This document shows positions 15,601-27,400 of a stretch of 64,000 nt of DNA, in pieces. The notes beneath the pieces were generated by a model that did no database searches, had not been told where the DNA came from, and saw only the letters and a list, made by a program, of their open reading frames with translations. The DNA lies in NCBI RefSeq assembly GCF_042242105.1, contig NC_092019.1:12024328-12088327 (forward strand). Direction: 5' to 3'. The number at the start of each line of letters is the position of its first letter. The first letter of the stretch is position 1. Source of the DNA: Pempheris klunzingeri. Its lineage: Eukaryota; Chordata; Actinopteri; Acropomatiformes; Pempheridae. A program made the translations under genes and the position numbers.

Positions 15601-18600
15601 TGTGGTCCGTAGTGGTGTAGGGAGCTTGCAATAGACTGGACCCCGATATCTGATGCAGTGGAGAGCTCAGAGAAAATCCATCGAAACGGAGCTCTGACAC
15701 GTACTGAAGTAAACACACAGAGAGAAAAGGTCACATAGAAGCAAGTGATTTTATTCTTTTAATCAAATTACACACCATCTCTCGCAGTCGGTCCAACTGT
15801 AGCTGGACGTTAGTTGTTGGAGCAGAGATGCACAAACTGGCCAAGCGAGTCTTTGTCCTCAAATGAACTCGCAAATATAGTCACGGTTTGCTTGTCACAT
15901 GGCTGTATAGTTAATGGTACACGTGCACACGTATTAGTTGTTATGCTATGTATTACACCGCTGTAAAGTGGTGGTGGCTGCTCTCAGACAGGCTTTTATT
16001 CCTTTGGGAGTTCTCCTTTGTTCCACCTCTCTCCAACAGTGAAGCTTTTACTGACTGGCTGCCAGAGCCTGCTCACTTCTGAAGGCAGTAACTTAAAAAA
16101 GGTCACTTTAGTGAAGGAGAAGCTGCATGCTTGCCTCAGCACACTCCGAGCTCAGTAGACAGAGTAAAGATGGCTGGAGAAAACTTCAGTAAAGTATGCA
16201 ATAGCGTCGCCAGTTGACTGAGATAAAAATTCAGCTGAGTATAGTAGTATAGTACATTTTTTTTTAGGTTGAAACCATCCATCCATCATCTTCTGCTTAT
16301 TCGGGGTCAGGTCACGGTGGCAACAGCTCAAGCAGGGCACTCCAGACGCTCTTCTCCTGAACGTTTTCAAGCTCCACAGGGTTGAAGGTGGAAACCAATA
16401 AAAGTTTTTGTCTTAAAGTTTAAAAAAATCTGATGAGGGTAAATCAGCCAATAAAAGTTTAATTTAACATTTTTCAACATTTTCAAATTAAGATATTTCT
16501 TTATTAGTCCCACAACGGGGATATTTACAAGGATAAGGATCCATTGTATTGGTTTTAATTCAGAGTCACAAATCATTCACCAATCAAATAATTTATTTTG
16601 TAAAAATTACAGTAATCAATCTATATAAATCTGTGGATCAATTTGTTATGTATACTGTGAAAGGTATTGCTGGTAGAGCTACAGCTGCAGAAAAAAATGC
16701 ATTTTGAATCTCTTGGGCTTAAAACACTGTGAAAACATTTTGTGTTACATTAAATATAAATTAAAAATTAATATAAAGCAAAAAACAAGACTGTTTGGTT
16801 CTTAACAGGTTTCTATTTAAAGAAATTCCTAAACTTTCACCTAACAGTATAGATATGCCCTCATTTGTCTTTTTTTTCCGGAAAAACACATTTAAAATAA
16901 AGGTATAACTTTTAGGATACCTCAGTTTATATTTATCAGGTAACTTAACCCCTAAAATGATCATAAAATAGCAACTGAAAATCGGCGCCAGATCAAACAG
17001 ACACCAACAGTGTGGGACATAAAGGGAAACTGCTTTGAAACAGATTGCTGATTCTCCCCTGAGAAATAACAGAGAAAGAATAGCACAAATTCGCCAATTC
17101 TGTCCAGAGACAGAAAACTACTGCACCTGCCAGGGCTTCCAATTAATGAGAAAGAAGTGGGCGTAAAGTAGGCCTAATCTCCAGAGTACCAACCAAAAAA
17201 TGCTGTCAACTCACCTCAACCCATTCACTTTGACACTAAAAGGCATTGTGTGAGGCCACTTGCAGAAAAGCAGGAAATAAAGTACACTGCACGGCCAAAA
17301 GTGTGTGCACACCCAGATATTTAAAAAAAAAATAAAATAAAAATCTCATTATTTAAAATCTTGTTCCAAAACAATGGCCTCTGCTCTTCTAGAAAGACTT
17401 GCCACATGATTTGCTCCCATTCAGCCTAAAGAGCATCACTGAAGCATTCCAGTTCATCCCAAAGGTGTCGGATGGGGTTCAGGTCAGGCCTCAGTCAAGT
17501 TCTTCCACAATTAACCGGGCAGACCATTTCTTTATGGACCTGGCTTTGTGAATGGTGTGTATGGTGTGCTGTGTTGGGTACCGGGCTGCAAAGATGTTAT
17601 CTAAAGAAGCAATCATCCATTCAACCCGTCACCATCCTGCCAGATGATTAGAAATGGCGGTGCGTGAAAATGCTCATTCAGTTTGGGCTCTCATATTTCT
17701 GAGCATCAGAACTGAGAATCCACCCTCGGTCTATCAGCAGTAAAAACTTTACCGCCTCCTTTGAAAAACCTATTTTTGACGTACTTCTATTTATTTCTTA
17801 TTTTGACAACTTATCTTGATTGAAGGCACTTGTTTCTTTAAAGTCCCTCTCCAGTCAAAAACAATGTTTACTTCATTGTGATGTTTGAGCATCACTGTAC
17901 AGAACAATGGGTTTTTTTTCCCACATTTATCAGCTGAAATCTCTGATTCGCTTTACACTGAAAATGGACTTTTCTGTGAAGACATCTTGTGTCCAACATA
18001 TTTGCATATTGATAGATTCTGAAGTTTTTTTTAATGAGGGAGAACAATGGAAATGGAAAGTCTCTTCATAGACTGTTATTTAAAGCAGATTATTTTTGTG
18101 TCTATAAACTTGCTTGGAGAGAATCTTTTAATGTAGACTGGTCTAACCCCCCCCACCCATCTTTTTAGTGAAGAGAATGAGGTAGAGTGCCATTATTTTT
18201 ATCTAAATGTACTTTTACACTTTAAATTCCTGAAAAAAATAAGGAAAAGCACTGTACCTGCAATCTCGATAACACCTACCTATACAGACGGAAACTGCGC
18301 GGAGGCGTTCTCTAACATTTGTCCTTTGCCTAAATCCAGAGTAATAATCAATTGCAGCCGACTCCTCGGGGAGCGGGGTCGAGTCAGGGTGGGGCTAAAC
18401 TGGGTCGGGTCAGCTCTGCCGGAGTAATGCCAGCAAGACAGAGCTTTTTCCCATGACCCCTCAGTGACCTCCAGTAATACCTCTAGATTCATTCAACCTC
18501 ATCCCTCACCAAGTTAAAAATTCACTCAATTTAAAAGAAAATGTGAAAATGTACCCTATGGCCTCCTGTGCCCTGCATGAGTAATTTCATATGAAAAAGA

Positions 18601-21600
18601 TAAAGGAACAAACACTGAGGCATGAATCAGGTCTCCTAACCATGATTAGCCCCAGTACAGAAGGTTCTTGAGGAAACACTGTTTTTCTTCACCATCTCTC
18701 ACTGAGCCGAGCTACGTGTGTGTATGTGCTCCAGCCCACAGAAAACAATGTTCATAATAAAAAGCTCTGGGCAAGCAAACATCTAAGTTTCAAAGCATAA
18801 AGCTTTTTTTTTATGCATACTATAGTACTTCTTCAGTATATCCACACAAGCACACACACACACAGATAGAAACACAGAACTGATAAGATGTTTTCCCCTC
18901 ATTGCTACTTTTAAATGATCACTCAAACCTACAGTGCTTTAATGCATATATACAGATTCATACAAGTATATATAAAAGACTTACAGATAAATCTTTACTT
19001 TCCTCTCTTAGGAAAAACAGCTGTCACCCACATACACATTTCTCTAAATGTGTATGAAGTAGTATTAGCGTGGATGTAGCCTAACTTCTTGTTAATAATA
19101 AACAGCTTTATCATATTGCTGAGCCATGCACATATTGTACACGTAAAAACACAAACTGCTTTAAAATCCCTGTGCTTCCTCTCTCTAATCAGCTGCCTCC
19201 TTTCGCCCCAACCCCGGAGTCCTGTGTCACCAACAGCGTCTCTTCTGTGTTTGTAACCATTACATTGTGTTATCAACAGAATAACTAATACTGCTGGACT
19301 TTGCTGCAGCTGTATTTGCTCAAGTGACTTCATGTTTTCTCCATTAACTCTTCCATCTTTCTACGCTGAGTAAAGAAGACAAATGTGAAATAAATTATGC
19401 AAAAAGAGCTGCGTCCTGAATGTTTCTTTCCACACACACACGCTCCAGTTTCTTACCTTCTTCTCCCTGACAACCAGGCCGCCCCTCCACAGTTCTCTAT
19501 GGCCGATACAGCTGTCTAGGCCGGCAGGCTCCACCAGAGCGGCGCTCAGGTAGGATGCTGCTTTCTGCCACCTGGGCAAGAAAAAAAGCCAATCAACCAA
19601 TCAATGACCAGCAAGGGGGAAACCTGGGAAACTTTTATTCCTGATTCCAGTAACTTAGGAATTAAATTCCTGATTAATATTAAATCTCTTATTTAGGCAA
19701 GTACAAGAGCAATATATTATCCAGAATTTAATCCATCTAGTTTACTGTTCACTGATTACAATGACCACTCATCCAATCCTGTAAGGCGACACCTGTTCAT
19801 ATGTACTGTTTTAACACTCCCTAGTGGTGAACTGTGAGCATTTCCCAAATAATAATACCTACAAATTCCCACAACACCGATGTGTGCATTTAGAGCCGTC
19901 TTTGCATTTCTTATCAGCCTTTTGTGCCTATCATACGTCAATGAACTAACAGTGTTTGTTTGCATGTGTGGGGCGTATGGACAAACCCAGTGAACGGACA
20001 AGTATCCTGCTCATGCAATTTTAGCGAGGTTCTTGATATATTAAATCTGTTTTAAAGTATATTCATTATATGATTTGTGCAATTCAAGAAATGTAATGCA
20101 TGTGTATCTTTTTCGTCTCCTCACCCACTGGTGTGCTGTGTGACTACAGTGATCTTAGCTGCATGCCAGCAGGACATGTGTTTGAGGGCTCCCAGCACAG
20201 GCAGCAGGTCTTTAATAGCAGGCGACTGCTCAGCAAAGGCCAATACCAACACATCCAACAAGGCTTTACCTGAGAGGAGGAAATGGGACAAACCATGGGG
20301 GAATTTATTAGTCATTTTCTTGCTTTTCTTTTTCATATATATGCTTCGACAGAATTTCATGAGAGGTCAATGAACTGAGCTGGATGGTCCACTGACACTA
20401 TCTTTTTAACAAGAAGTTCTGGGTACAATTGCCTGCTGAAAATTCTAAATATCAAGATCTGTCAGCCCGTAGTGACCCCAGCTCCTCGGGCCAGCTGACG
20501 ATGGAGGGTGACTCTTACAAAGGTGTTGTGCTACAAAAATCTTTGCCATCCTCCCAATTGTGAGTGCATATTTATTTATTTATTTATGAAGTACTATAGT
20601 CCATTTCTACAGGGCTGCAGCAGGTAGATTTTCAAATCCTAATTGCTTGAAATTTGTCTGGATCCTTGTCACATAGCTGAGGAGTTTGGCTCCAGTAAAG
20701 ACACTTTAATTCCTTGTTACTGGAAACTTGAGACTTTGCTTTGTGCAGTGAACTAACTTCTTACTTGTTGCCCCTTCAGTAAACTACACAATTGGTGTAC
20801 TAGCGACTAACTAGTGAGTTCTGCTGTACAGAAGATCATAACAGTCAAAATCCTCTGAGAAGTAGTGCATGGAGGCATTTCGGATTCGACACCATAGATG
20901 GAATAATTGTGCTTTCATATCAATTTGAATATATTTCATGATCTCATTTATTCTAACAAGATATTTTGAAAAAATGACATCTGTACTGAGCACATAGTCA
21001 ACATTTTCATGGATGACAGATAAAAAAAAATGATACGATGATTTACAGCTGCTAAGGAAAGGTAAAATAAATAAAGTGAGTGAGCACAACAATAAGTACC
21101 TGGAGGTGGCAGCTTGTCTGACAGTAGATGGAGTCCTTCTGCAGCCTCCTCTAACAGCCTGTTCAATAAAGACATTCAGTTCGGATCGGAAAGAAGAGCC
21201 CATTGCAGGCTCATGTTTAATATGTTCAGAAAATATCGATTCATTATGAGCTCACATAAATGAACACTATCAGTCACATACCTGCAACTCAGAACAGAAA
21301 AACACATACTATTCAAATAAAGAACAGAAAAATCTAATCTGGTACTCACTCTGTCAGTGCCGCCTGGTCAGCCCTTTGGTCCGGTGCTTCCTGATTATTC
21401 AGAGAATGGAGACATGACCCCACAGCAGTGGGCCTCTCCTCCTCACCGTCATTTTTCTGATGGCCTGTCCGCAGCTCTTCCCACTCTGAGCTGCAAAACT
21501 ACAACACAAGTGATACAGATTTAAGAACACCAGCTCCTTTTCCTTTATCCATGCATCATCAGTTGGTATGGTAAAATCCTTATACATTTGGTCATTTAAA

Positions 21601-23134
21601 TTTAATATCTCCCTCTTAGTTTGAGTGGATTAGATGGACAAAACAAATGAGTACTTCTATCAGCATCTTTCACATGAAAGCTGATCAGCAAACAAGTAGA
21701 TATTATTTATAGTTATATAGTTATTGATATTAAATGTAAAACAATATCACTACCTGGAAATCTGATGGCAAAGTATGGTGATGGGAAAGTTGTGTGTTTT
21801 GTCATTTTACTGACAGCATTCAGTATAAAATGGCTTTGGCAGGTTCTATGAAAAACACTTTGTATTAACAAAAATAAATAAACAGAAGATTTTAAGTGTT
21901 GTATTATTCAATTACTGAAGACATTAACCCAATACCACAACAGCAACATTGATATATAAAGTATTCTACCTTTTAACTTGATAAGGTGAGTTAAAAGCCG
22001 GCACATTTCCACTGTCACCTTGTGTTTTACCTTTTTAAATGTTTTAGGACTGTATGCTAACATAAAGCAATTATTTCCAAACATATTACACGAGGGTGAG
22101 CTTCTGCCTCAGAAAAGTCTAGCAGTGAGTGTTGGTTTGTATGTATAGCAAGAACCCAGGTGTGACTCAAAATCAGCCTACTTAGTGCTCAACGAATTGA
22201 GTTCTTAATGTTTTATTTATCATTTGAACAGCATTTTCTGCTACATTTCATATTTATAGACAACAGCTTTTACTATTTTGCAAAATTAAAATGGCTGTAA
22301 GCACAGATATATGTACTTGAGTCCAGATCCTTGCAATATAAACCACATTTATGCAATATTTCACTCATCTGTGCAATATTTGATATGTGTATATATATTT
22401 TTTTCCCTTTATCGTATCTTTTCTGTAGCAGAGCTCCCAGCCAAAGAATTTCACAGGACTGCACTTATACAACTAGAGTGACAATAAACATCTTGAATGT
22501 TGAAAACCAACTTAAATCTTCCAAATGTCTCACCTGCGTCGCTCCTTGGCAGGCCTGAACAGCAAAGTACCACCTCTGAGCTGATGGGCCGCCGCCCAGA
22601 GAGCATGCTGGGAAAACATACAGAGGGAAGAAAGAGGTGAGGAAAGCTGTGTGAAAACTACAGCCTGAAGGTGAAAGATGTCCTCAGTGCCTGAGTCACA
22701 ATACCTGGAAACAAAGAGATGCCTCTCTCTGATTCCTCAGTTGAGATGTCCACTAGTCTGTCATAGATCTGCTTTACTGGCTCCAGACCTGTGAGCGATG
22801 ACAAGTGAGCTTCATCACAACTTAAAACAGACCAGCTTTTAACTTTTACTAATCACATTATTTAGTTTACTGTAGAGCTGCTTTGACTGGATAATATAAA
22901 CGCTTACAAGCTCGAGAAATGTAACCTATGTGTGAATGTGAAAGTAGATAACATAAATACACACTTTATAAACCACTGGCTAACAAACCTTGGCTTAGCA
23001 GCGTTGACGTTAGCTATTATGTTAGTATAATATGCTTCAAACGGGGAATTAGCTGGTTAAAACTTACATTTATTCTCCTCCACCAGGTCGGCATCAGTTT
23101 GGCAAAGAGACACAACCAACACGTACCGGTCCAT
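1..23134 (-). CDS. mtbp: MDM2-binding protein / Treslin partner Mtbp (3' end outside window)
   Basis: Mtbp binds Treslin/TICRR and is needed to activate the CMG helicase at replication origins; it was first described as an MDM2-binding protein. Visible coding exons, in gene order: 23134-23068, 22788-22705, 22607-22534, 21498-21350, 21158-21100, 20269-20125, 19571-19457, 15703-15587, 9303-9209, 8853-8787, 8559-8442, 7906-7727, 5982-5881, 3836-3672, 1801-1720, 1640-1482, 567-472, 291-1. Phases join at every border and give about 721 codons, against roughly 900 aa in mammals, so the last part is cut off by the window edge. Recognition rests on family-typical stretches: the start [19 protein letters not shown] (exon 5), [11 protein letters not shown] (exon 6), [14 protein letters not shown] (exon 9), VPDVEVKGE (exon 12), [19 protein letters not shown] (exon 16) and [10 protein letters not shown] with GSVPDGE (exon 18). 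The start is the first ATG after an E2F-like site. The intron after exon 9 looks U12-type. The family assignment is very secure; single borders are less so. Confidence 0.95.
936..1440 (+). mobile_element. Internally deleted Tc1/mariner-like element in an mtbp intron
   Basis: A 505-base element with terminal inverted repeats. The left end begins CACTGACAGGACACTTC; the right end finishes ATGGCTTCAGTCAGTG. TA dinucleotides flank it at 934-935 and 1441-1442, the usual Tc1 target duplication. The interior, read on the plus strand, matches the N-terminal DNA-binding half of a widespread fish Tc1 transposase (for example [17 protein letters not shown]), but it carries stops and jumps straight to the right terminal repeat, so the catalytic half is missing. 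It sits in the intron between mtbp exons 16 and 17, about 30 bases past the exon 16 splice donor. Confidence 0.85.
1802..8441. other. mtbp introns with small exons, no other gene seen
   Basis: Between 1.8 and 8.4 kb the sequence is mostly AT-rich mtbp intron (1802-3671, 3837-5880, 5983-7726, 7907-8441). A short GGAT-type simple repeat near 8095-8115 resembles the tail of fish LINE-derived repeats. The short open frames here have no family features and their composition matches the surrounding introns. Confidence 0.5.
12585..12613. repeat. (GT)n microsatellite
   Basis: About 14 GT units in mtbp intron sequence, followed by an imperfect GTGCGTGTACATGTGTG tail. Likely polymorphic. Confidence 0.9.
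13068..13165. repeat. Fragment of a dispersed teleost repeat
   Basis: Contains GCTAACGTTTGCTAATTAGC followed by CACTTAACACAAAG and an AGCTCAGGCTAATG-like stretch. The same order of motifs recurs at 25360-25640 in this window (GCTAATTAGCACTAAGCACAAAG, then a CAGCTGAGGCT block). I recognise it as a common non-autonomous repeat of fish genomes but cannot assign a class. Confidence 0.6.
16272..16370. repeat. LINE-tail-like dispersed repeat fragment
   Basis: Begins CCATCCATCCATCATCTTCTG and continues GCTTATTCGGGGTCAGGTCA, the familiar CCAT-tailed, GCTTATCC-GGGTC pattern of a very common fish non-LTR-derived repeat. Only about 100 bases remain. Confidence 0.55.
17285..17650 (-). pseudogene. Tc1/mariner transposase relic
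   Basis: The left end (GTACACTGCACGGCCAAAAG at 17281-17300) looks like a Tc1 terminal repeat. On the minus strand the sequence around 17440-17515 reads [13 protein letters not shown] in pieces, the conserved C-terminal part of Tc1 transposases that precedes the last acidic catalytic residue. Stops and frameshifts break the frame, so this is a dead copy inside an mtbp intron. Its right border is not clear. Confidence 0.65.
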
Positions 23135-23208
23135 GTCCTGTAAACATCGGTAAATTCACGGTTAATGTCTGCTAGCAGTGAAATATCGATCAGCTGAGGA
23201 CAACGGGA

Positions 23209-23216
23209 TTTCGCGC
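23209..23216 (+). promoter_or_regulatory. E2F-type site in mtbp promoter
   Basis: TTTCGCGC matches the E2F consensus TTTSSCGC and lies about 75 bases upstream of the mtbp start codon. No TATA box is evident. An E2F site suits a gene needed at the G1/S transition, but its function here is inferred from motif and position only. Confidence 0.5.
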
Positions 23217-23592
23217 ACTGTCAAATTTCCCACCGGTTCTTCTTCTTCTGTTGTTTCTGAAAAATGCAGAGGCCACAGAGCGCCACCGCCACCACCACCG
23301 CCACCTACTGGACAGAGACTGAACTACCACAGAGACCCACAGTCTACGGATGGACCTGCTGCTGCTGCTGCTCAGAAACCACAGCAGTCTGCCTCAGGCC
23401 ATACAGGTCATACAGTCAAAACATTCATTTTAATTCACTAGAATCTGTCTAACTTTCTCTCCTATACAATACAGAGTGCATTAATATATGCTTTCTTGGC
23501 AGAATTGGTTGACTATGTTATTCGTTGTTCCGTTATAAACACCTAGTTTATGTGAAAATCTCTGTGTTAGATCACGTAGTTGTATAAATTTG

Positions 23593-23880
23593 CCATCCAT
23601 CCATCCATTGTCAATGCCGCTTATCCTCAAGGGTTGAAGGAAGGCTGGAGCCCATCCAAGCTGAGTTTGTGCGACAGGCGAGGACACTGTGGACTGGTCT
23701 CCAGTCAATCACAGCGCCGACACTTAGAGACAGACAACCATTCACACTCACACTCACACCAACAGGCAAGTTAGAGTCACCAATTAACCTAACCTGTCTT
23801 TGGACTGTGGGTGGAAGCCGGTGTACCCGGAGAACTCCACACAGAAAGACCCCAGGTTCAAACCTGTATCATTTAACAGC
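23593..23880. repeat. Common fish LINE-derived repeat (CCAT-tailed)
   Basis: Starts with CCATCCATCCATCCATTGTC and contains, in order, GCTTATCCTCAAGG, GGCTGGAGCCCATCC, ATTCACACTCACACTCACACC, TTAGAGTCACCAATTAACCT, TGTCTTTGGACTGTGGGTGG and CCGGTGTACCCGGAGAACTC. This motif order is typical of an abundant dispersed repeat in teleosts. Open frames read through it are repeat artefacts. Confidence 0.75.
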
Positions 23881-24197
23881 ATGTAGATGTATTGTATTCA
23901 TAATAACCTAAAGGAAAGGGCATACGGTACATATTTTGGGTTTTTTCTTTTTCAAAAACTTAAAAAAGTATGATGTTTGTAAAATGTATGCTAAAAAGGC
24001 TTCTTATTGATTGCCATGGTGGTAAGTGACTTTTCAGTGTCTAACATCACCTCTCACATCTCAAAAGTGTGTCATAATTTGAAAACATTTAAGAACTTTT
24101 GACAAAACTTTTTGAACAACTGAACTCAAATCGACAATTTAGAGATATCTTTTTTTAGAAAATGAAGCCACTCCAATAAGCAGTGCAGGACAGATAT

Positions 24198-24203
24198 TTT
24201 ATT
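24198..24203 (-). terminator. Likely zfat polyadenylation signal
   Basis: AATAAA on the minus strand, about 260 bases after the zfat stop codon at 24461. It is the first canonical hexamer I found downstream, so the 3' UTR is predicted to be short. Confidence 0.5.
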
Positions 24204-24460
24204 TAAATATACTTTGGAAGTACAAAATATGTCACATAATCACACGATTGCACTTATTGTTTTCATAATAACAAGTGAATGAATAATAAATCTGATGAAG
24301 GAAATTCTTCATGATTTCACAGAGAAACATTCACTAAATCCTGACTGTATTGCTTATTTTGATATTTGATATTTATTTTATGTTACCTCTGATCTACTGA
24401 CATTCACTGATCCTCTCACTGCTGATGGATCAGCAGCCTTATGTTGAAATGCTAGCAGTA

Positions 24461-27400
24461 CTAGTTGATCTCTACAGTGTGCTCCTGGACGTAAACGATA
24501 TAGTGGTGAGCGTTTTCTCCCTGAGTGAGGACTGTCAGAGCCTCCAGGCCGTGTGCGTCCTCCACCACCATGACCTGATTACCGGTTAGGCCCCCGTCTG
24601 CGTTCACCACCATCAGCTGGTTGCTGCAGCTACCAACTTCCTGCTCATCAGCCACCTGCAACTTCAGCCGCAAGTCAGCGTCAGCACCTTGTTGTAACCA
24701 CTCATGGTTTCCTGAGTGATGTGATGTGATGTTGTTTACCTGTTGTACGACCGTAACAGTGCCTGGAGCCATGGCGACCATGGAGGTGACGGCGTCGTGA
24801 GTCTCTGAAGTGAATTCAGTGATCTGCTGGATATTAACTGAACACAAAAGACACACATTTATAATAATGTATCACATTAGCACATATACTAAAGCACTTA
24901 AATAGCAAACATAAATAAGAATAGCCATGAGCAGGACTTCCTCCAATTACATGTGAAGGTAACATTTAAAAAACTGAGTCTGTTGGTTTGTCTGGTATCA
25001 ATGTTTGTATGTTTATCACTGTTGGTCTTGTTACCGTCATCCTGCAGGGCTGCTACAGGTGCTTCTGTCAGCTGCTCTTCATCCTCCACAGGAATATACT
25101 GGGCCTCTACCTCCTCCCCCACCTGGATATGTATACAGACAGCAGAGATCCTGAAAATATCCTGAAATCCTGAAAATACTGGCTTTGACAAGTAAAATTT
25201 ATTGATACTTATACTACATGCTAATATAGTTGAGCTAGCAAGTGAGTCTGAGGAACTCTGATGTTTTGGCGGCAGTTTTTAAGTTTCTAAATCTGACACA
25301 AAATTTTCAATGACCAGATAATGGTGCAGAAACATGACTAAGAGTCTAAAGCCAAGTGAGCAATGCTAATATGCTCACAATGATAACGCTATCATGTTAA
25401 TCTTTAGCATGTATTGACTAGTTAGTTAATATTTGCTAATTAGCACTAAGCACAAAGTACAGCTGAGGCTGTTGGTAATGTTTTTAGTTTTGCAAATAAT
25501 GGACAAAATGAAATTTTGACCTGATGGTGGCGCTACTGGTACAATTCAGGAGATCCCCCGAGTCAGTAAAATTCATCCTCGGGGGATTGTGACTATCTGT
25601 ACAAAATTTCATAGCAATCCATCCAACAGTTTCAGACTGGACCGAAGACCAACATTGCCTCCATCTAGCAATGTCACTAAAAATAACCCAATGCATTTTT
25701 CCTCACTGTGTCTAGTCTGTGTTTGTGTACACTGTTACCTCCCAGGTGCCTTCCACCACTTTCAGGCTGTGCTTGCTCTTCAGGTGGCGGTTCAGCTCCC
25801 ACTTGGTGCCATAAACAAATTCACATTCAGGACACTTCATACCACCTAAACACAGGCACACACAACGGCTATGTTAGAATATCCTGACCACACTTTTTGT
25901 TCAGTATAGTACAAATCTCACATGTCAAATTTTGCCTTAGAGTAACTATATTTACAGATAATACTATATGAGTACTGCATGTCACTATTTAGAGTAATTT
26001 TATACTAACTAGACACTGTAGATAACAGTTCACACAGCTATTAAAGTCTGTCAAGTGCTGTCTCGCTACAGTGACTATAAAGAACATCTAGACATGACAG
26101 TATGGGAGCACAGATTGGACCTTGCTGCTTTAGAGAATCAGGGTTGGGCAGTCCAGGTCCGGCATTCTGATATTTCTGGTCTGGGTGTTTCATGTTGTAG
26201 TGTCGCTTCAGGGGACCGGCGATGTTACAGGAGTAGTGGCAGTGGGCACAACGAAATGGCTGCAAGGGGAAACGAAAACACATACATGTTAATGCAAATG
26301 AGATATCTGTAATGTATTGATATCATAGAATAATGCATTGATATTTCTTAACTTCTCAATCATTTTATTCAAAAAATGACTGATTGTGGGTGGAGCTGCA
26401 TTGTTGTTTCATTGTGGCCAACAAAGTGATAAAATGGAGTCACAGTTGCCTCATTTTGTCACATTTAATCATGTATAGATAATGTGGAAAAATAAAATAC
26501 TACTGTTGGGTCACATTTGTAGCCTCTGTCTATCACAAAATACATTTTAAAGGAGATTTGGATTAAAATTAAATCCTCCCACAAGGGAGATGAGTGACAT
26601 TTTTATTTACTTCCTATTCATATTTTAGCATCCACACAGGCATATCATAGTATTAGGGGTATTTCTACATATTGAGGCTGTAAGCTGTGTGTGTGTATTC
26701 TGACCTTAAACTCAGCGTGTTGCTCCATGTGTCTGAGCAACGACGGCTTAGAGACTGAGGTGAAGTCGCACTCCGAACACTGAAAACGTTTTCCTGAACA
26801 AACACAGAACAATTACCCTTGTATTCATCATCACTTTGCACCTGAAATTTCTGCTAGTCCGTCAGCACTTTTGTGACATATAGTACATAATCAATTATAT
26901 CATAGATAATAATAAATGGATAAATAATAAATAGCTAGCAAATTATCAGCGACAACAACGTTATTACAAAAACCCTCATCATTGACTGGGCAGAGTGTTC
27001 GTACCTTCGTCGGTGTGGCTCAATCTGTGGCTTTTCAGTGTCACTTTAGATTTGAACTTTTTACCGCACAGATCACAGAGGTGACGTCTCTCTGTGTTGT
27101 GTCGGTTCATATGTGTCTTCAGGTTACTCCTACTGCGGCCTGCATAGTCACACACACTGCAGACGTATGGCTTCAAACCTACACACACACGTACAAACAC
27201 ACACACATTTGAAAGATCCACAGTAGCTCACCAAAGACAAAGAATAACCATGAGACAGCAACAACATGCTAAAAATACTCTTTTGAGTCATATAAGTGAT
27301 ATAAAGGTGTAAAGAAACAGCAGAGAACAGTGGTTTGGTGAATGAAGGTACTTGACGTAACATTGCCCAAAATAAGAGGACAGGACAAAATGTTTAAATT

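Larger units (their letters stand above)
15704..19456. other. Large mtbp intron (3.8 kb) with repeat debris
   Basis: Holds a LINE-tail-like fragment near 16272-16370 and a Tc1 transposase relic at about 17285-17650. The rest is AT-rich with poly-A/T runs and no recognisable coding sequence. Confidence 0.5.
23135..24197. other. mtbp-zfat intergenic region
   Basis: About 1.1 kb between the mtbp start and the zfat 3' end. The first 150 bases form the mtbp promoter area, with CCA/CAC-rich and CTG-rich simple sequence at 23280-23375. A dispersed repeat fills 23593-23880. No coding sequence is supported. Confidence 0.6.

Noticed and set aside
23178-23911. Several overlapping open frames beside mtbp
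   Set aside because: They read through CCA/CTG simple sequence and a common dispersed repeat.
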